64,000 bases of DNA from Epiperipatus broadwayi (taxonomy: Eukaryota > Onychophora > Udeonychophora > Euonychophora > Peripatidae). The notes below the pieces were generated by a model. That model was not told the origin of the DNA, searched no databases, and saw only the letters and a list, made by a program, of their open reading frames with translations. Position 1 is the stretch's first letter, and the number at the start of each line of letters is the position of its first letter. A program made the position numbers and the translations under genes. Shown piece by piece: positions 25,147 to 37,263 of the stretch. The stretch is taken from positions 251,336-315,335 of the forward strand of contig JAQFVV010000014.1 in the NCBI GenBank assembly GCA_028023455.1, given 5' to 3'.

Positions 25147-26321
25147 AAATATTACATGTTTACTATTTTTATAATTGGCTAATAATCAATTATTAGCTCC
25201 ATTTTTACCTATGTCCCCAGCTCCTATCTAATACACAAAGGTTTATATATTCACAAAATGTTAAAATATTATTTTTTCGTTCCACTAATATTTATTAACT
25301 CAAATATAATGTTAAATGTTTTATTGCAAAAGGGCCGATAAAGGGTTAAATAGATTCTAATTCAACTTTTGTTATTTGTATTAAGATTCAGTAAGAGCAC
25401 GATGAGTAGGGCATAATTAATATAACTTACAAATACTTTCAAATAGTTTGTTAAAAGCTCGTTTGACTTTAATTAATTGATCAAGTTATCACGTCGAGCA
25501 TTCTATTGGGTTTTATTTTTCAACGATGACCATCAAGTCATCATCATCGAACGTTGCTGACGCAGGCCAATCTTCCGCTCCGTTAGGCTGGTCGGTGATC
25601 ATATTCTCTTATTTAAATTTCTCAAGGAAGAAAGTACCTCCTTTCGTATGCATTAGTCAAAGGGCGTAAGACTTGTTAGATGCAAGCCGCCATAGGACTT
25701 CAATCATCGACTAGCGATCATATTTCAATTTTACTCTCTGCCTCGTAAGCCGCCAGTACCGTTGCATCTCTGTTCCGGTAAAACCCGCTCCATGCTCGTA
25801 ATTCGTGATGAAGTGATTTAAATTAAAGTCGAACAAATTCTCAAATATATTATTAATTCAATAAGTTTCAAATCAATTTTAACGTTATGCTCTAAATACG
25901 TTTTGCTGTTCATGAATAGATTTCCGAACGTGAAAATAAATCTCACATTCCACCGTAATAAAATTAGAACAATCATTTCCGTTCTTAATGAATACCTTTA
26001 TCCTCCTTTATATTTCTCGTTGGGGGCATAGACATAGAATTCTATGTTGTGTAATAATTGTTGGCATATGATAAGGACCGCCACTCTTATTATATTTGTA
26101 AATTCTATTAAAGACTAGAGGTAATTAATGCATTCTATGTTTTATGGAAACGAAGCAAATTATTCTTATTAAATATTTTCTAACATACTTGGTTTCTCAG
26201 TTCATCATTCTTTTATAATTATTTCAATGTTAATACTCGCTGTCTGTGTTGGCAACCCGACCATACATATGATTCAATTTATAAAATTATTCAAAGTATA
26301 TAAATTCTTAGATATTAGTGT

Positions 26322-26490
26322 TACTCAGGAGTCTCTAGTCCTCACCAACCGTTGAGCTAGTTCTTGGCGCTTAGCACTGTGCCGTCGATTTCTGCTATCT
26401 GAGCTGTTGAGTTGGGTTTGAATTCAGTTTTGGTTCAGCTGAGTTTGAATCCGATTTGACTTACGGTGGTGGTGGGTTTCGACCGGTACA
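26322..26490 (+). repeat. GC-richer tRNA-like segment
   Basis: Contains several B-box-like words: GGTTTGAATTC (about 26414), AGTTTGAATCC (about 26441) and GGGTTTCGACC (about 26471). It ends directly at a (TA)n tract. It may be SINE-derived. I cannot fold it into a convincing tRNA. Confidence 0.35.
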
Positions 26491-26907
26491 ATATATATAT
26501 ATATTATTATTAACAGGCACACATTAATTTGTCATTTCCGTACCTGTATACTTTATTCTAATAAACTCGATATTAGTTTTAAGATTACTTTTTTTTCTTT
26601 AACTCGAATGAAAGATTTATATTTTTAAACTTTACATTACATTTTAACTAATAATAATAATAATAAAAAAAAACCTCTTTAACTTCTTTATGAAAATTTT
26701 AGTTTGTTTCTACAGCAAACCCTTTTAATTAATTAATTGTAACTTTTATTTCAAGAACTTTTTAAACTTTTAATTATTTATTTTAATGAATAATTTTATT
26801 TTAATAATTTTTAGACAAAATTATTATGTGCCAACATAATGTTGATACACTATATATATATAAACATAAATATTAAAAGCATAAAGCTAAACTAGTCAAT
26901 AAATAAT

Positions 26908-27325
26908 CAAAATTACCCCAAATTCAGAACTCAACCTGACTAGACAAGAAAGTAAACTTTGAAACACTACCAATAGTTTCACTGCTACAAGCAGACTTCT
27001 CAAGTGTAAAGAACTACAAAATAACATATTTATACTAAACATTACCCACAATTCCATATATCTCCCATACACCCTTAATATTAAAAAAACTTTTAAAGTT
27101 ATTTGCTTCAGAATAAAAATATATGATTCTGAAGTAATTAACTTATTTAAAAGTTTTTTTAATATTAAGGGCGTATGGAGGTAAGTGGAATTGTAGATAA
27201 TGTTTAGTATACCTATGCTGTTATTTTGTAGTTTTTTACACTTGAGAAGTCTGTTTGTAGTAGTGAAACCATTGGTAGTATTTTCTTGGCTAGTCTGGTT
27301 GAGTTCTGAATTTGGGGTAATTTTG
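26908..27325. mobile_element. Foldback/MITE element, ~200-bp arms
   Basis: The left arm (26908 to about 27110) and right arm (about 27130-27325) are inverted copies with a short loop near 27120. The tips are CAAAATTACCCCAAATTC and its complement. AAT flanks both ends and could be a 3-bp target duplication. The 160-codon minus frame across it reads through both arms and is therefore not evidence of a gene. Confidence 0.8.
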
Positions 27326-27432
27326 AATATATATATGTAATAGTGATAAAAATGAGAGCCAAAGGTTACATTAAACACTTAATTATACTTTTAAACCATT
27401 TTCAAAAATATCTTTATATGATGATAATATCC

Positions 27433-27608
27433 TTATATGATGATAGCCCAATCTTAGACTATGCTAGTGAGCTATAAAAGGAATTGTAACCAGAAATCAA
27501 AGTAAATATCAGAAATCACCAAAGAAAATCGTTATATGGTGATAGTCCAATCTTAGAATATGCTAGAAAGCTGTAAAAGGAATTCTAATCAGAAATGAAA
27601 GTAAATAT
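27433..27608. repeat. Direct duplication, 99-bp period
   Basis: A unit of about 77 bp beginning TTATATGATGATAGCCCAAT at 27433 recurs at 27532 with about 10 differences. No coding content. Confidence 0.65.
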
Positions 27609-27609
27609 T

Positions 27610-28308
27610 GATTATAAGTTTTATGGAATTAAATATTTAACTAGAAAAAAAAAAGTGCACTCACAGGCAAAGAAAGCTAATATCTGGCTAGAAATAAGTA
27701 GAAAAAAAAAGATATCTGCCAGTTATAAAAATGATTGGAATGATCTTGAAGTGTTCCAAAAATCTTGTTAAATTTATGAACAAGAAAGAAAAAAAGAGGA
27801 AAACTACTTACAGTGATCAAGTCTTATGGCTTAGCATAGTATTATACTAAAATAAACAAACAATAGTACCACTTTGTTCTATGTAGTTTACACAATATAA
27901 TATTTTATTATCTCTCACTTTTAAAAATAATTGAGATTTGAATGGTCCAGTCCTTCAGCCTACAACATATATAACAGATCTAATTAACATATCATGATAA
28001 ATTAAACATACAAAACAAAATTTTCATACATATTAAAAATTACAAAAGGAAAATTATATAAATGTGATTGTTTTTATATTATTATTAAATATTATTTATA
28101 TTTTGTATGACTAAAGACTTAATTTTACCTATATTTAATTTTAAATTTAAGCAAGTGTTAAAGTCTGTGATCAACTAATACATTGACATGTAGAAGAATA
28201 GTACCAATGTGTTGGTATTTTTTACCATATGTTCCCAATGGAAATAATTGACATTGTACTTTTTTAGAATGCCTTTAACATAATTCTTATAATATAACGG
28301 TCAATTTT
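27610..28308. other. AT-rich stretch, nothing recognised
   Basis: No gene, RNA or repeat was identified. Confidence 0.5.
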
Positions 28309-30530
28309 TGTACATTCGTGTAACAGAATCTAGAATCCAGACAAAGAGACCAAAGCTGACCAATCAGGATTGTGATGTCCCGAATCCAATCACACTTCAA
28401 TTTGTTTGCCAGTACTCCAAAACTCAAGACCCTACGAATGACCACACTTGAAGTTACACATTATACATCCATCTTTTGTGGCCAGGAGGGCAGGGAGAAT
28501 CATGAGACTCAGGACTTAAAAAATTATATTAACTAATTTACTTGCTACCAGCACGAAATCAAAGATAACATTTATAAATGTAATTAATGCATAAAGTTAT
28601 CAAATACATGTATAATTAACTAAGACTGAATTGGATTGAGATAGGAATGAGAAATCATACGCCACCATAATACATTTAACATATATTTATTAAATAAATT
28701 GAACATCAATTAATGTGGGAAAGCACACGGTGTAATATGAGGATTTGACATTGACACATTTAAAAAATCACTAAACTGTGCCTACATTAGGTTATGACAA
28801 TTCCTATTGACAGTGGTAGCTACTGTTATAAAATGCTGTACCAGTCTTAGGCAAAAGCAGTTATGGTAACATTACTAAAGTAGTAAATTATGAGCGTATA
28901 AAAAAGCTCAAGTTTGAGATTGAACCCAGAAACCAAAGTTGTAAATTTCAGTTTAATTATTATGGAACTCAGAATTGGTTTTACGAGATCACCGATATGC
29001 TACAGCACTGGCAACTTATAATGACAGAGTGCCCTGCAGATCGATTAAAGTTAAGGGTTTTCTTGACAAACACCAGCACCCTAGAACCAAGTGTCATGCT
29101 GCTAAAAGGTCAGGGTGGCTAACCCGACTGCTTGGAATTATATGTCCGGTCTTACTAGTGTGCGCCCAAAAGAAGGTAAAATGGGGTGGTCGATCCTGAG
29201 GTCCCATCTTAAGGAGAAAATGCAGCAAAATGTTAAACATTGAACGTGAATTTAATATATCTAATCCGCCAAGCGAAAGTATGACATTTATTATTATAAA
29301 AATATGGGGCAATAGCTGGGTCAGTATTACTATTATGAGCCAATTCTAATGCTACATAATCAAGCGACATTAGAGGGATAAAGAAAATATATAATAAAAC
29401 TCTGGTTTATAGGTTTCAATCGATACATGGAAATTATTACGAGGGAGGGGGAAAATATATTTGATTGACTGGCCAAATAATTACTAAATATACTTTCATA
29501 TTACTAAGACTAGTACATTACTCTATCCATAAATCTCAATAAGATGGAAATTTAATAGTAAGCCACAATACAGTTAAAATCAAATAAATATAGGAATCCA
29601 AATCAGTGAGCATCAAGAATGTCATTAAGAAAATAGTTTTGGGGAGAGATTCATAATTATATCTTCGAATATTTATTACATTAAATGGTCGCTGCTTCAA
29701 AGCATTGGCATATAAATAATAATAAATAAATATTATAGGCACAACCACAATGATAGATAAAGAATTTAGAATAGGTTACATTTAGTTTACTTAAGATATT
29801 ATAAAGAGGTAAGCAAGTTATACAAGTAATACATTATTTCATTTAATGGGAATTTATAACGAAGACATTTATAGGGTTTAGAGATTACATTAGATTATAG
29901 TTTGCTAGCTTTAAACTTTTAAGTAGAAGATATTGATTTAGAAATAGTTCGTTAGCACAGAGCTCTGCAATTGGAGATTTGTCATTACCGATTAATTGCT
30001 GGCTGGATAAGCAGGTGTTGGCTTTCAGGTATCATCGTCATCTTGAGTGGCTGTTACAGGATGGTTTCTTTTGGCAGCTCAGTGGTTTCAGGCTAGGTTG
30101 GCAGTGGCACAACATTCTTCCATGGATTTAGAAGTATTCACCTTTCTCCAGTCTGATCTTTCAAATATTAATCTGATGAGGATTAGTTATGGCATTGCTC
30201 TTCTAAAATTTAATCATTGCCTCTCAAGCTTCAAATATATCCTATTTATATTTTTCCTACCAGCACTTAACTGAAAAGAATTTATTTTGCCTGGAAACCC
30301 ATTAACTCTACAAATATTACTTTAAATTATAAGATTTACCAAATTGACCAAAAAGCTTTTGTTTAGGTTTCCATGGTGCCTTAAATCCTCCTTTAGGTGT
30401 GAAATAGTGCTACTTCAGCAATTTTAATGAATACAATTTAGCAGACAAATTTGGGTAAAGCAATTATCAATTTTCAAACTTTGATTTAGCCACAGTTGTG
30501 GTGGACTTAATGCAAATTTGACTAATTTTT
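28309..30530. repeat. Possible solo LTR or LTR remnant
   Basis: Begins TGTACATTCGTGTAAC and holds GC-richer islands (28310-28500, 28975-29200, 30000-30200) in AT-rich DNA, as the window's LTRs do. The 30040-30110 part (TTTCAGGCTAGGTTGGC) weakly recalls the 19320-19370 part of the left LTR. No partner copy or target duplication found. The 74-codon plus frame at 28975-29199 has no known motif. Confidence 0.3.
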
Positions 30531-30839
30531 ATTTTTTAACTAATTAAAAACTAAATGCTTTTTGCTCATTTGCAAAACTAAATCATGCCACTCTATATAT
30601 ATTATTATATAAGGTGAATCATATATGCACATACGAATTTGTATTTAATAAGCTTAATAAATTGATATTTCCGTTTAAAATTAAACATAAATCATTTCTT
30701 AAAAAAAAAAACTTAAATTATTATATTTGCTGTAACATTTATTAACCTACGTATGTACAGCGTTTATTCATATGTGCAATATAATACTGCACACCTAGCC
30801 ATGATAGTATGGTTTAGATGTTTATTTTAAGAAAATGAA

Positions 30840-31320
30840 TATTTTAATAGATTTTGAACCCAGCACAGATAGGTTTGGTAGTTAAACTGAAAGGTGCAAT
30901 GAGTAGGGTTTGAACCTGATCATTGCAATATAGACTGGATTACGTCCATGAAAATCATGCTTAAATTTGCCACAAAACATCCTTGTAGGAAATCTTGCAT
31001 TATTCATTTATTTTACATATCAATCAAATGAAAGTATGACTTTACAATAGAGGATTCTGTAATATCATATCCAACAAATTGAAGAACATATTAATTGGTT
31101 TATGATCTTGCCATTGTAGTTTTAAAGTTTTCCATAGCATTCTTAAATTAAACTTTTTAAATATCTTTATAGTGCACTGATAGGGTGTCCAAATCTCATT
31201 TCCATATAATAAATTAGTTATAATAGTAACTCTTTATACAACTAACTCATATAATAAATTAGATAAAACAATAGCTCTATATACAGCAATCTTGGTTGCA
31301 GTAGTTATTTTGTTATGATA
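30840..31320 (-). pseudogene. LINE ORF2 C-terminal fragment (L2-like)
   Basis: Minus-strand translation contains LLYGNEIWTPYQCTIKIFKK, then LRMLWKTLKLQWQDHKP. This is the post-RT signature (LLYG-E-WT ... IKWQD) of L2/CR1-type LINEs. A later RFPTRMFCGKF piece matches the following helix-rich segment. Several stops follow. It ends just before the LTR element at 31334, which may have inserted into it. A short duplication (CATATAATAAATTAG at about 31192 and 31246) interrupts it. Confidence 0.55.
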
Positions 31321-31333
31321 TATATATATATAT

Positions 31334-34300
31334 TGTACCGACAGATTTGTATGTACATTTAACAAGAATTAGAATATAAGCGAAAGTACCCTAAAACCAA
31401 TCATGCCAGAGATACACAGATCAGGAGCAATCATGATTTCTGCCCTATTTCCCCATCCTCAAAATGTATAACCTTATGGACAACATCTCTGATGATAACA
31501 AAGGAATTTCATTTATTCCAGTCCTGGAGACAGTGGAGAGACGATATCTTCAGGGAAAATGTGACATTAATTACTTAATCCCTAATATGGGAGGAGACCT
31601 TCACAATTGTACTGATATTTTATTTAAGACAAGATTAATGGGATGTAACCGACTAACATAAGATGAAGAGCATGGATTATAATATAACACAAACCTTAAT
31701 GATGTGCATTTATAAAACAACACTAAGACAAAGAATTGCTGAGATAGTAAGGAATCGAATACTTAAGCAATGATAAATATAAATTTAACACATACAGATG
31801 ACAGTTTATTTACATATGAGAACATAAGTTAATAGAATATAGATTTCACACAATCAGTGGTAATGATTTGCATATTCTATAGATTACGTAATGTTATTTT
31901 ATGCATTATAGAATATGGATTACAATGATTGAAGAATACGGAGATAAAACCAGATATCTATAATGGTGTACTACATGACATATATCTAATACAATGTGAC
32001 TTATTATGCTACTTAAAACAGATATCAATTTTAAAACAGATTTATAATATTAGTAATATGATACACAAATGGGAATTAATGATCTTAAGAAGCGTATACA
32101 TGAATTAGGACCTTGTTTATATAAAACCCTATTTGAATTATGGGTTACCAGAATAATACAGTGAACATTCTTTTTAAAAAATATAGCAAGTTTCATTCAG
32201 TCAGTAGTCAGTTATATGTTATATCAATCATTTGAAATGAATAAGCATTTTTGTGCATTAATTTGAACAATTCTGATTTGACAGAATTACTAAATGTTTA
32301 CTAGCATAGTCAAAGATTGTTCAAATGAGAGGGTGGCTAGCTTAAATAAGGCTTTAAAATGACATTTCTAATAAATAATAATAAAGATAAAGACAGAATG
32401 GTTTACAGAGGTCACAATATTATGGCTTATAGATATAGTAGGGTGACATAAAATATTACTAAATGATAGCATTAGAAATATTAAGTCTGCTCTGGGACCG
32501 AGAGGCTTTGTCACTTATTAATGGATGCAATAATTCACCTCATTTGTGATAGTGCAGTATTTGGATAAGTGATTGGTAGGGGATGCCATGACCCAGGTTT
32601 TCTGATATCCCATGTAGAGCCTCACTACATCATGACATAGTCCTGGAGTCGGTGCTTCCAAACCCCATTTTGGAACAAGCCAGGAGGAGAAATGGTCTTG
32701 GATCTCCAGATATTAGTTTTTCAGGTCCTTAATGACACAGATAGGTTAGCTAAAGCCCTCCTAAATTAGTAATGTCTAGCATAATGACATGAAAAAATTT
32801 AACCCATCCTTAAAAGTGCACATATGACCTTGAGTACTAATTAGAATGTCAAAATAAAAGGAGAAATATTGTTCCCTTTATTAAATAAATGTAACTACAC
32901 TTAACAGGTAAATAATTGCATAGCCAAATAGAATGCTTGATGGTGTGACAAGTAAATGATTGATTATTAAACAGAGAGGTAAGGCCATTAAATTTTACTT
33001 TTAAGAATGCTGTACATTATAATTAAATCAATAGTGTCAAGAATGTTAAGAAACTGATATCATAAAAGAGACAGCTCATAATCAGCCATCACCCAAATAT
33101 AACCATTAAATAATAATATTCAATTGAGTGAACCTTTCATTTGGTAACAAGACTTATATTTAAGTATTTATATATCCCATAATATCAGGACAGGGAATTA
33201 GAATAATGTCAGTTTGCTTGATTAAGTCATTAGCATGTTAAGATCAAATTCAATTAAAGTACATAATTATAGTAAAATAAAATTTAAGCTTGCCACATTA
33301 AAATAGTAAGATATAGATAAAGCATGAAACCCAATAGATACAATTAACAAATTAGAGATTCATAGATTCGTGCATTTAAATTTTACAGGGAGATAGAAAA
33401 TCATCATAAATTTCTTCCAATTATTATAATTGGCACTACATCACCAATTATTAGATAGACAGAGAGTTACATTATAATTTAAAGCAAACTATATTTAAAT
33501 GATTTAAGAGTTCATGTTAGCAGCATAGTTGGGAATGACTCGATGCCTTGATGACTGTATGGGATGATGCATACGAAAACTAATATGGAAAGAATGGTCA
33601 ACAGCACAGTTCAGATAAAATACTGGTTAGCTCTTTCAAGAGTTAATTCATGATTTGATTAAGGAAGTTCTTGAGTGATGACGGCAAGATAGCATAGTAG
33701 TAGGGAGATGATCTTGGAGAGATCAGCAAAGCAAATTTCTTTCCTCTACTCAGAAGTCATTTTATCAAAATTTTGAGTGACATGGATTTGGTTAGTAACA
33801 CTTCTTTGAAAAGTAAAAGCAGAGTGCCCTGTATTGAATTTGGCTGTATTTATACACCAACCAAACCTTCTAGAAAGTTTCTTTACGTTGCCGCTTGAGG
33901 TAGTCAAATTTGCATTATCTGGTGTGACTTCACTCATCTTTTTGATTAAAATTACATTTGAAAGATGAAAATAAGATAAATTCTGGAGAGTATTGTACAA
34001 CTCTATTTCTACATTGGAAATAGATTAAGCAGATACAATTTCTATTAAAATTTAGGATTACTAAACTCCATCTATTTTAATGATATTTTACATTAAACAA
34101 TCCTTTTGTTTCTTAAATTGAAAGTTATGCTAATTACTCTCCAGAATCTCTGGTATTGTATCAGCTTTGTATAAAAAAATATACGAAAATTATATAGATC
34201 CAATAAATACTGAATATATTTTAATAAATGAATTACTTACAATATTTTGTGTATCTATAATACACACACACACGACTCTTTAAGGCAATGGAAATTTTAA

Positions 34301-34366
34301 ATATTTCCGAATTGAAACTTTAATAAATATTCTGTTTTTGTTTAAAATAACTCTTTACAACTTACA
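31334..34366 (-). repeat. Left LTR (3' LTR)
   Basis: The + strand begins TGTACCGACAGATTTGTATG and ends TTTACAACTTACA before a GGGGGAGGGG run. It is collinear with 38200-41240 along its length, for example the blocks at 32064 and 38911 (AATGATCTTAAGAAG). Small frames such as minus 33746-34000 have a counterpart in the right LTR, but neither has a known domain. Confidence 0.75.
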
Positions 34367-34615
34367 GGGGGAGGGGTTAGATTAATACATTTTCTTCTAG
34401 ATGGCCAGAAAACACATGGTTTATTATTTCCTAAGAAACACAACTCCAACATAAGAAAGTTACTTATTTAGCACTATCATTAGTTTATGTCTCAGCCCTG
34501 ACATTTTATTATAGAAAGGAGTTCTTTTACTTGGTTATTCCTTTTTAATTTTTTTTTGTGGTCCCTTTTTACTGAATTAATCCATCCTGTCGGTAATCTC
34601 CCCCTGTTATCCTTT

Positions 34616-34804
34616 TCATGGATTGAGCAGGACATATGGTTTTAACTGATATGCATTATAGGTTTCCTTAATGACTCCATTATTCCTTAAGAAGAACACA
34701 TTTTCCCTGCATTTCTTATGGATCATATAAGGTCCTTTGTATTTGGGGAAGAACTTGTGAAATTTTTGTCGTACGACATTACTACATTGACGTATCCTGA
34801 CCAC
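34616..34804 (-). pseudogene. Integrase C-terminal fragment
   Basis: The frame contains FHKFFPKYKGPYMIHKKC and then YNAYQLKPYVL before a stop. This is the K-PKYKGPY ... Y-V-QLKP signature of the C-terminal domain of Ty3/gypsy integrases, which binds DNA. The zinc-binding and D-D-E catalytic domains are absent. The upstream junction near 34805 joins it directly to the start of RT, so a deletion removed the sequence between. Confidence 0.7.
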
Positions 34805-35470
34805 CCATCATCTGATGAATTTGTCTTCTTTGTCATGGTACTGGAAAGGAATCAGGTACGTTTGTGATTGTGTATAAGATTCCTCCTGGACTCAAATCCT
34901 GTGAGTATAGCCTTTTATTTCACCCTGTGTTTTAGAGAATAATTGCCTATTTTCTTCTGTGATTCTTTTCAGCTGGTCATGATCCCTTTGTTCTGTTAGG
35001 GCAGATTCTTGGACCTTAGCACTAATAAATGCAGTGTCGATAGGCTGTATTAACATCCAGCTTTCAACACTGATAACTGTATTGAACCCTATGGGGCTTT
35101 CTTGCAGCATACACACATTTTCTGGGTAATTTATGATGCACATATGCTGAATTCAGAAATCAGATCCTAAGACCATGTCATATATCAGTCCAGACATAAT
35201 TAAAAATGGGTGTCCTTTGGGTTCTCGGTGCAGTATCACTTCTAACCAAACTTGACAATTTTCACTAATCACTTTCCATAAGCCAATATTAAATGTATAG
35301 GTCATGTCAGAAGTTTCAATACATCCTTTATTTGACCACTATAAGTTTTAAACTACACTTTAGAAATAATGGATACCTGACTACTAGAGTCTAACAATGC
35401 AAGTATACTGTGGGTTTCAACCCTAACCTTAATGGTTGGATACAGGTTTTGAACTTCGTTTCCTAGCTGT
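34805..35470 (-). pseudogene. Aspartic protease and RT N-terminus, broken
   Basis: Near 35395-35375 the minus strand reads ILALLDSSSQVSIIS, equivalent to the LLD-S/T-G-A protease active site with Ser in place of Gly. Further on, 35143-34892 ends ENRQLFSKTQGEIKGYTHRI, the conserved run-in to gypsy RT (F-S-x-x-P/Q-G ... HRI). After a stop, sequence like IPFQYHDK continues to about 34820. No RT catalytic motif follows. Protease would process gag-pol; this copy cannot. Confidence 0.65.
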
Positions 35471-35559
35471 TTATCTTTTTCATGGATAATGGTGATGACA
35501 GTTTATACTACAAGTGGATCTGTTCCTTTCTTCATGGGGGAACTGCGGGAAGGAGCTAC

Positions 35560-37263
35560 CTAGCTGGACACTTGAGGTTTGGCTATGTAGTTTCTTTTTA
35601 CTGCTGTCTGGTTCTAGTCAATGTTCCATTTGTGATTTCTATTTTTTATTCGTTATCCTAATTATCTGACACTCATTTCTTCAATCCTTCTTGACTTTTC
35701 TGATGGTTCTGGGGTCAAGTGGCCATAATCGATAGATGTCTGGAAATGTGCCATCTTTTCGACATCAGTAATTTGACTTCCCAACATCAGTTTCTGGATA
35801 CATACATGTTGTGACAAATGGTCCTGATAATCCTAGCTTCTGAATATTCAAAAGCTGTTAATGACCTAAACATAGCTACTCAATGCACAAAGAATGGTGT
35901 ATGCATCTCTCTATGATTGAGTTTATTCTTTTCTGTGGATAGAGTGTGTAGGATATCATCCTGTCACTCTTCATTCCAGTAGTTTTGCAGGATAGCTGCT
36001 CTATAATCCCCAAAAGTTCTAGGCTTTTTTTGTAACAAATTTCACCAATCCTTAGCTCTTCCTCTCAAGTAATGGCTAGCGATGGCTATTTGTTCTTCAT
36101 GACCTGCTGGCCCAAAGACAAAGAGTTCCTTCAGACTTTCTAAGTGTGCTTGCATGCTATCTTCAGATTCTCCTATGGAAACTCTGTACTTGGATAAACC
36201 GTGCCATATTGGAGTTCACTTCTTGATTGGCTAGGTTACTTGTACCATGGATCATTTCTGCTGTAGCTGGTTCCTTAGTCATCATCATGTCTTTATGATT
36301 CTTCTCCTGTGAACTTTCATTTTCTTTATAAGATGGTGGATGATGATATCCTGGATCTGTCTACATCATACTAGTTGCTCGATTTGGCTTGTTTCAATCA
36401 TCAGACATGGTTCTTGGTACGCACTTAAACTGTTCCAACTTCTTATGAAGATCTTCAACTGTGTCTTTAAAGTCTAGTCGTATCTTCGCTTGTGTTTCTT
36501 GAATTATATTCTTTATTTCTTGCATCTCTTTTTTTAGCTGTTTTTTGGTCATGTTTAGCATTTCCCCCATCTCATAAAGTTGATCCTTGATCTCACTTTG
36601 TGTTTCTTAGAGGTCTCTTAACTGTTCACCATGTGCCACTATGTTTCGTTGTGTTTTTTTAGTATAGATTGGACTGGTTGTGAATCTGTTGACACTCCTT
36701 GTCCTGGATAATAAGTGCAGTTTCCTTAAAAATCTGTCTCACCCACTCTTCCATCTCCTGCTTTCTTTTCTCAGTTCACTGAAATCTTTTCTTCATTTCT
36801 TGAGCATTCCTTTGTATTCTTGGAAGTGTATCCAGGATTCTTCAGCTTTCTTGAAGATTAATTCTTCAGTCTGTTCTTTAGATTCTTCAGCTTATTTCAA
36901 TACATATTCTTCAGTTAGTTCTCTAGATTCTTCAGCTTGCTTCAATATTAATTTTTCAGTTTGTTCTGTAGATTCTTCAGCTTATTTCAATATTTAATTC
37001 ATTTTATTTCTCTAACAAACTGCAAATTATAATTAACAATATGTGGCTGTCCTCTACTGTTCCTGGTTCTAGATTCATATTATCCACTACATTTTTGGGA
37101 TCCTTAAATGTAATCTCTGGCTTGAGGTGTCTACTGGGTTGGTGTCTAGTAGAATGACCTGTTCCAGTCCAATATTACTGTTTTCACTCTCATTTTCTAC
37201 TTGGCTGATATTTTCCGAATCACTTTTCTCATTGTCACTGCTGTCTATTTCTTGGCTATCCAT
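35560..37263 (-). pseudogene. gag polyprotein remnant
   Basis: A candidate start at 37263 begins MDSQEIDSSDNEKSDSEN, an acidic N-terminus. A coiled coil built on 15-residue repeats follows (37000-36836), then a second Lys/Glu helix (about 36560-36430). The capsid-like core lies near 36190-36030 (HLESLKELFVFGP, ASHYLRGRAKDW), typical of Ty3/gypsy gag. Stops and frameshifts break it in several places. The open frames on the + strand over this region are antisense shadows. A zinc knuckle was not found. Confidence 0.65.
36836..37000 (-). repeat. 45-bp tandem repeat in gag
   Basis: GATTCTTCAGCTT (plus strand) occurs at 36836, 36881, 36926 and 36971, exactly 45 bp apart. On the coding strand each unit gives 15 residues of the type KQAEESRELTEEYVL, an amphipathic coiled-coil heptad pattern. 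Confidence 0.85.

Larger units (their letters stand above)
23885..26500. mobile_element. 2.6-kb insertion in the right LTR, unclassified
   Basis: Bounded on both sides by (TA)n and absent from the left LTR, so it arrived after the LTR pair formed. GC content is visibly higher than in the surroundings, with many CG dinucleotides. No long reading frame. Contents in order: a tRNA-3'-like fragment, two large hairpin domains (23957-24184 and 24234-24416), a TATA box at 24485, another inverted repeat (25027-25146), a 16-bp palindrome (ACATAGAATTCTATGT near 26031) and a tRNA-like terminal segment. It could be one unknown element, or a solo LTR flanked by SINE pieces. Confidence 0.5.
18427..26849 (-). 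mobile_element. LTR retrotransposon with nested insertions
   Basis: Two long direct repeats, 18427-20218 and 22568-26849, flank 2.35 kb of internal DNA. The sense strand appears to be minus. On that strand the LTR begins TGTACCAACATTATG, and a purine-rich tract (AAATGGAGGGCGGTG) sits immediately upstream of the left (3') LTR. The only coding trace is a lysine/glutamate-rich gag-like segment (22161-21472). No protease, RT or integrase was recognised, so the copy is defective. Both LTRs carry later insertions. Confidence 0.75.
22568..26849 (-). repeat. Right LTR (5' LTR), interrupted
   Basis: LTR sequence runs 22568-23885 and resumes at about 26500, ending at 26849 with ATGTTGATACA. The interruption at the (TA)n tract is about 2.6 kb. 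The 26500-26849 part matches 19861-20218 closely, including an AACAGGCACA block and the TGTGCCAACATAATG terminus. Confidence 0.7.

Noticed and set aside
26896-27378. 160-codon minus frame
   Set aside because: Runs through both arms of a foldback element; no domain content.
36680-36997. 105-codon + strand frame with a Ser/Phe repeat
   Set aside because: Antisense of the gag coiled-coil repeat; the minus strand gives the family-like sequence.
36836-37000. CRISPR-like array
   Set aside because: The 45-bp units are contiguous coding repeats without unique spacers, in a eukaryotic genome.
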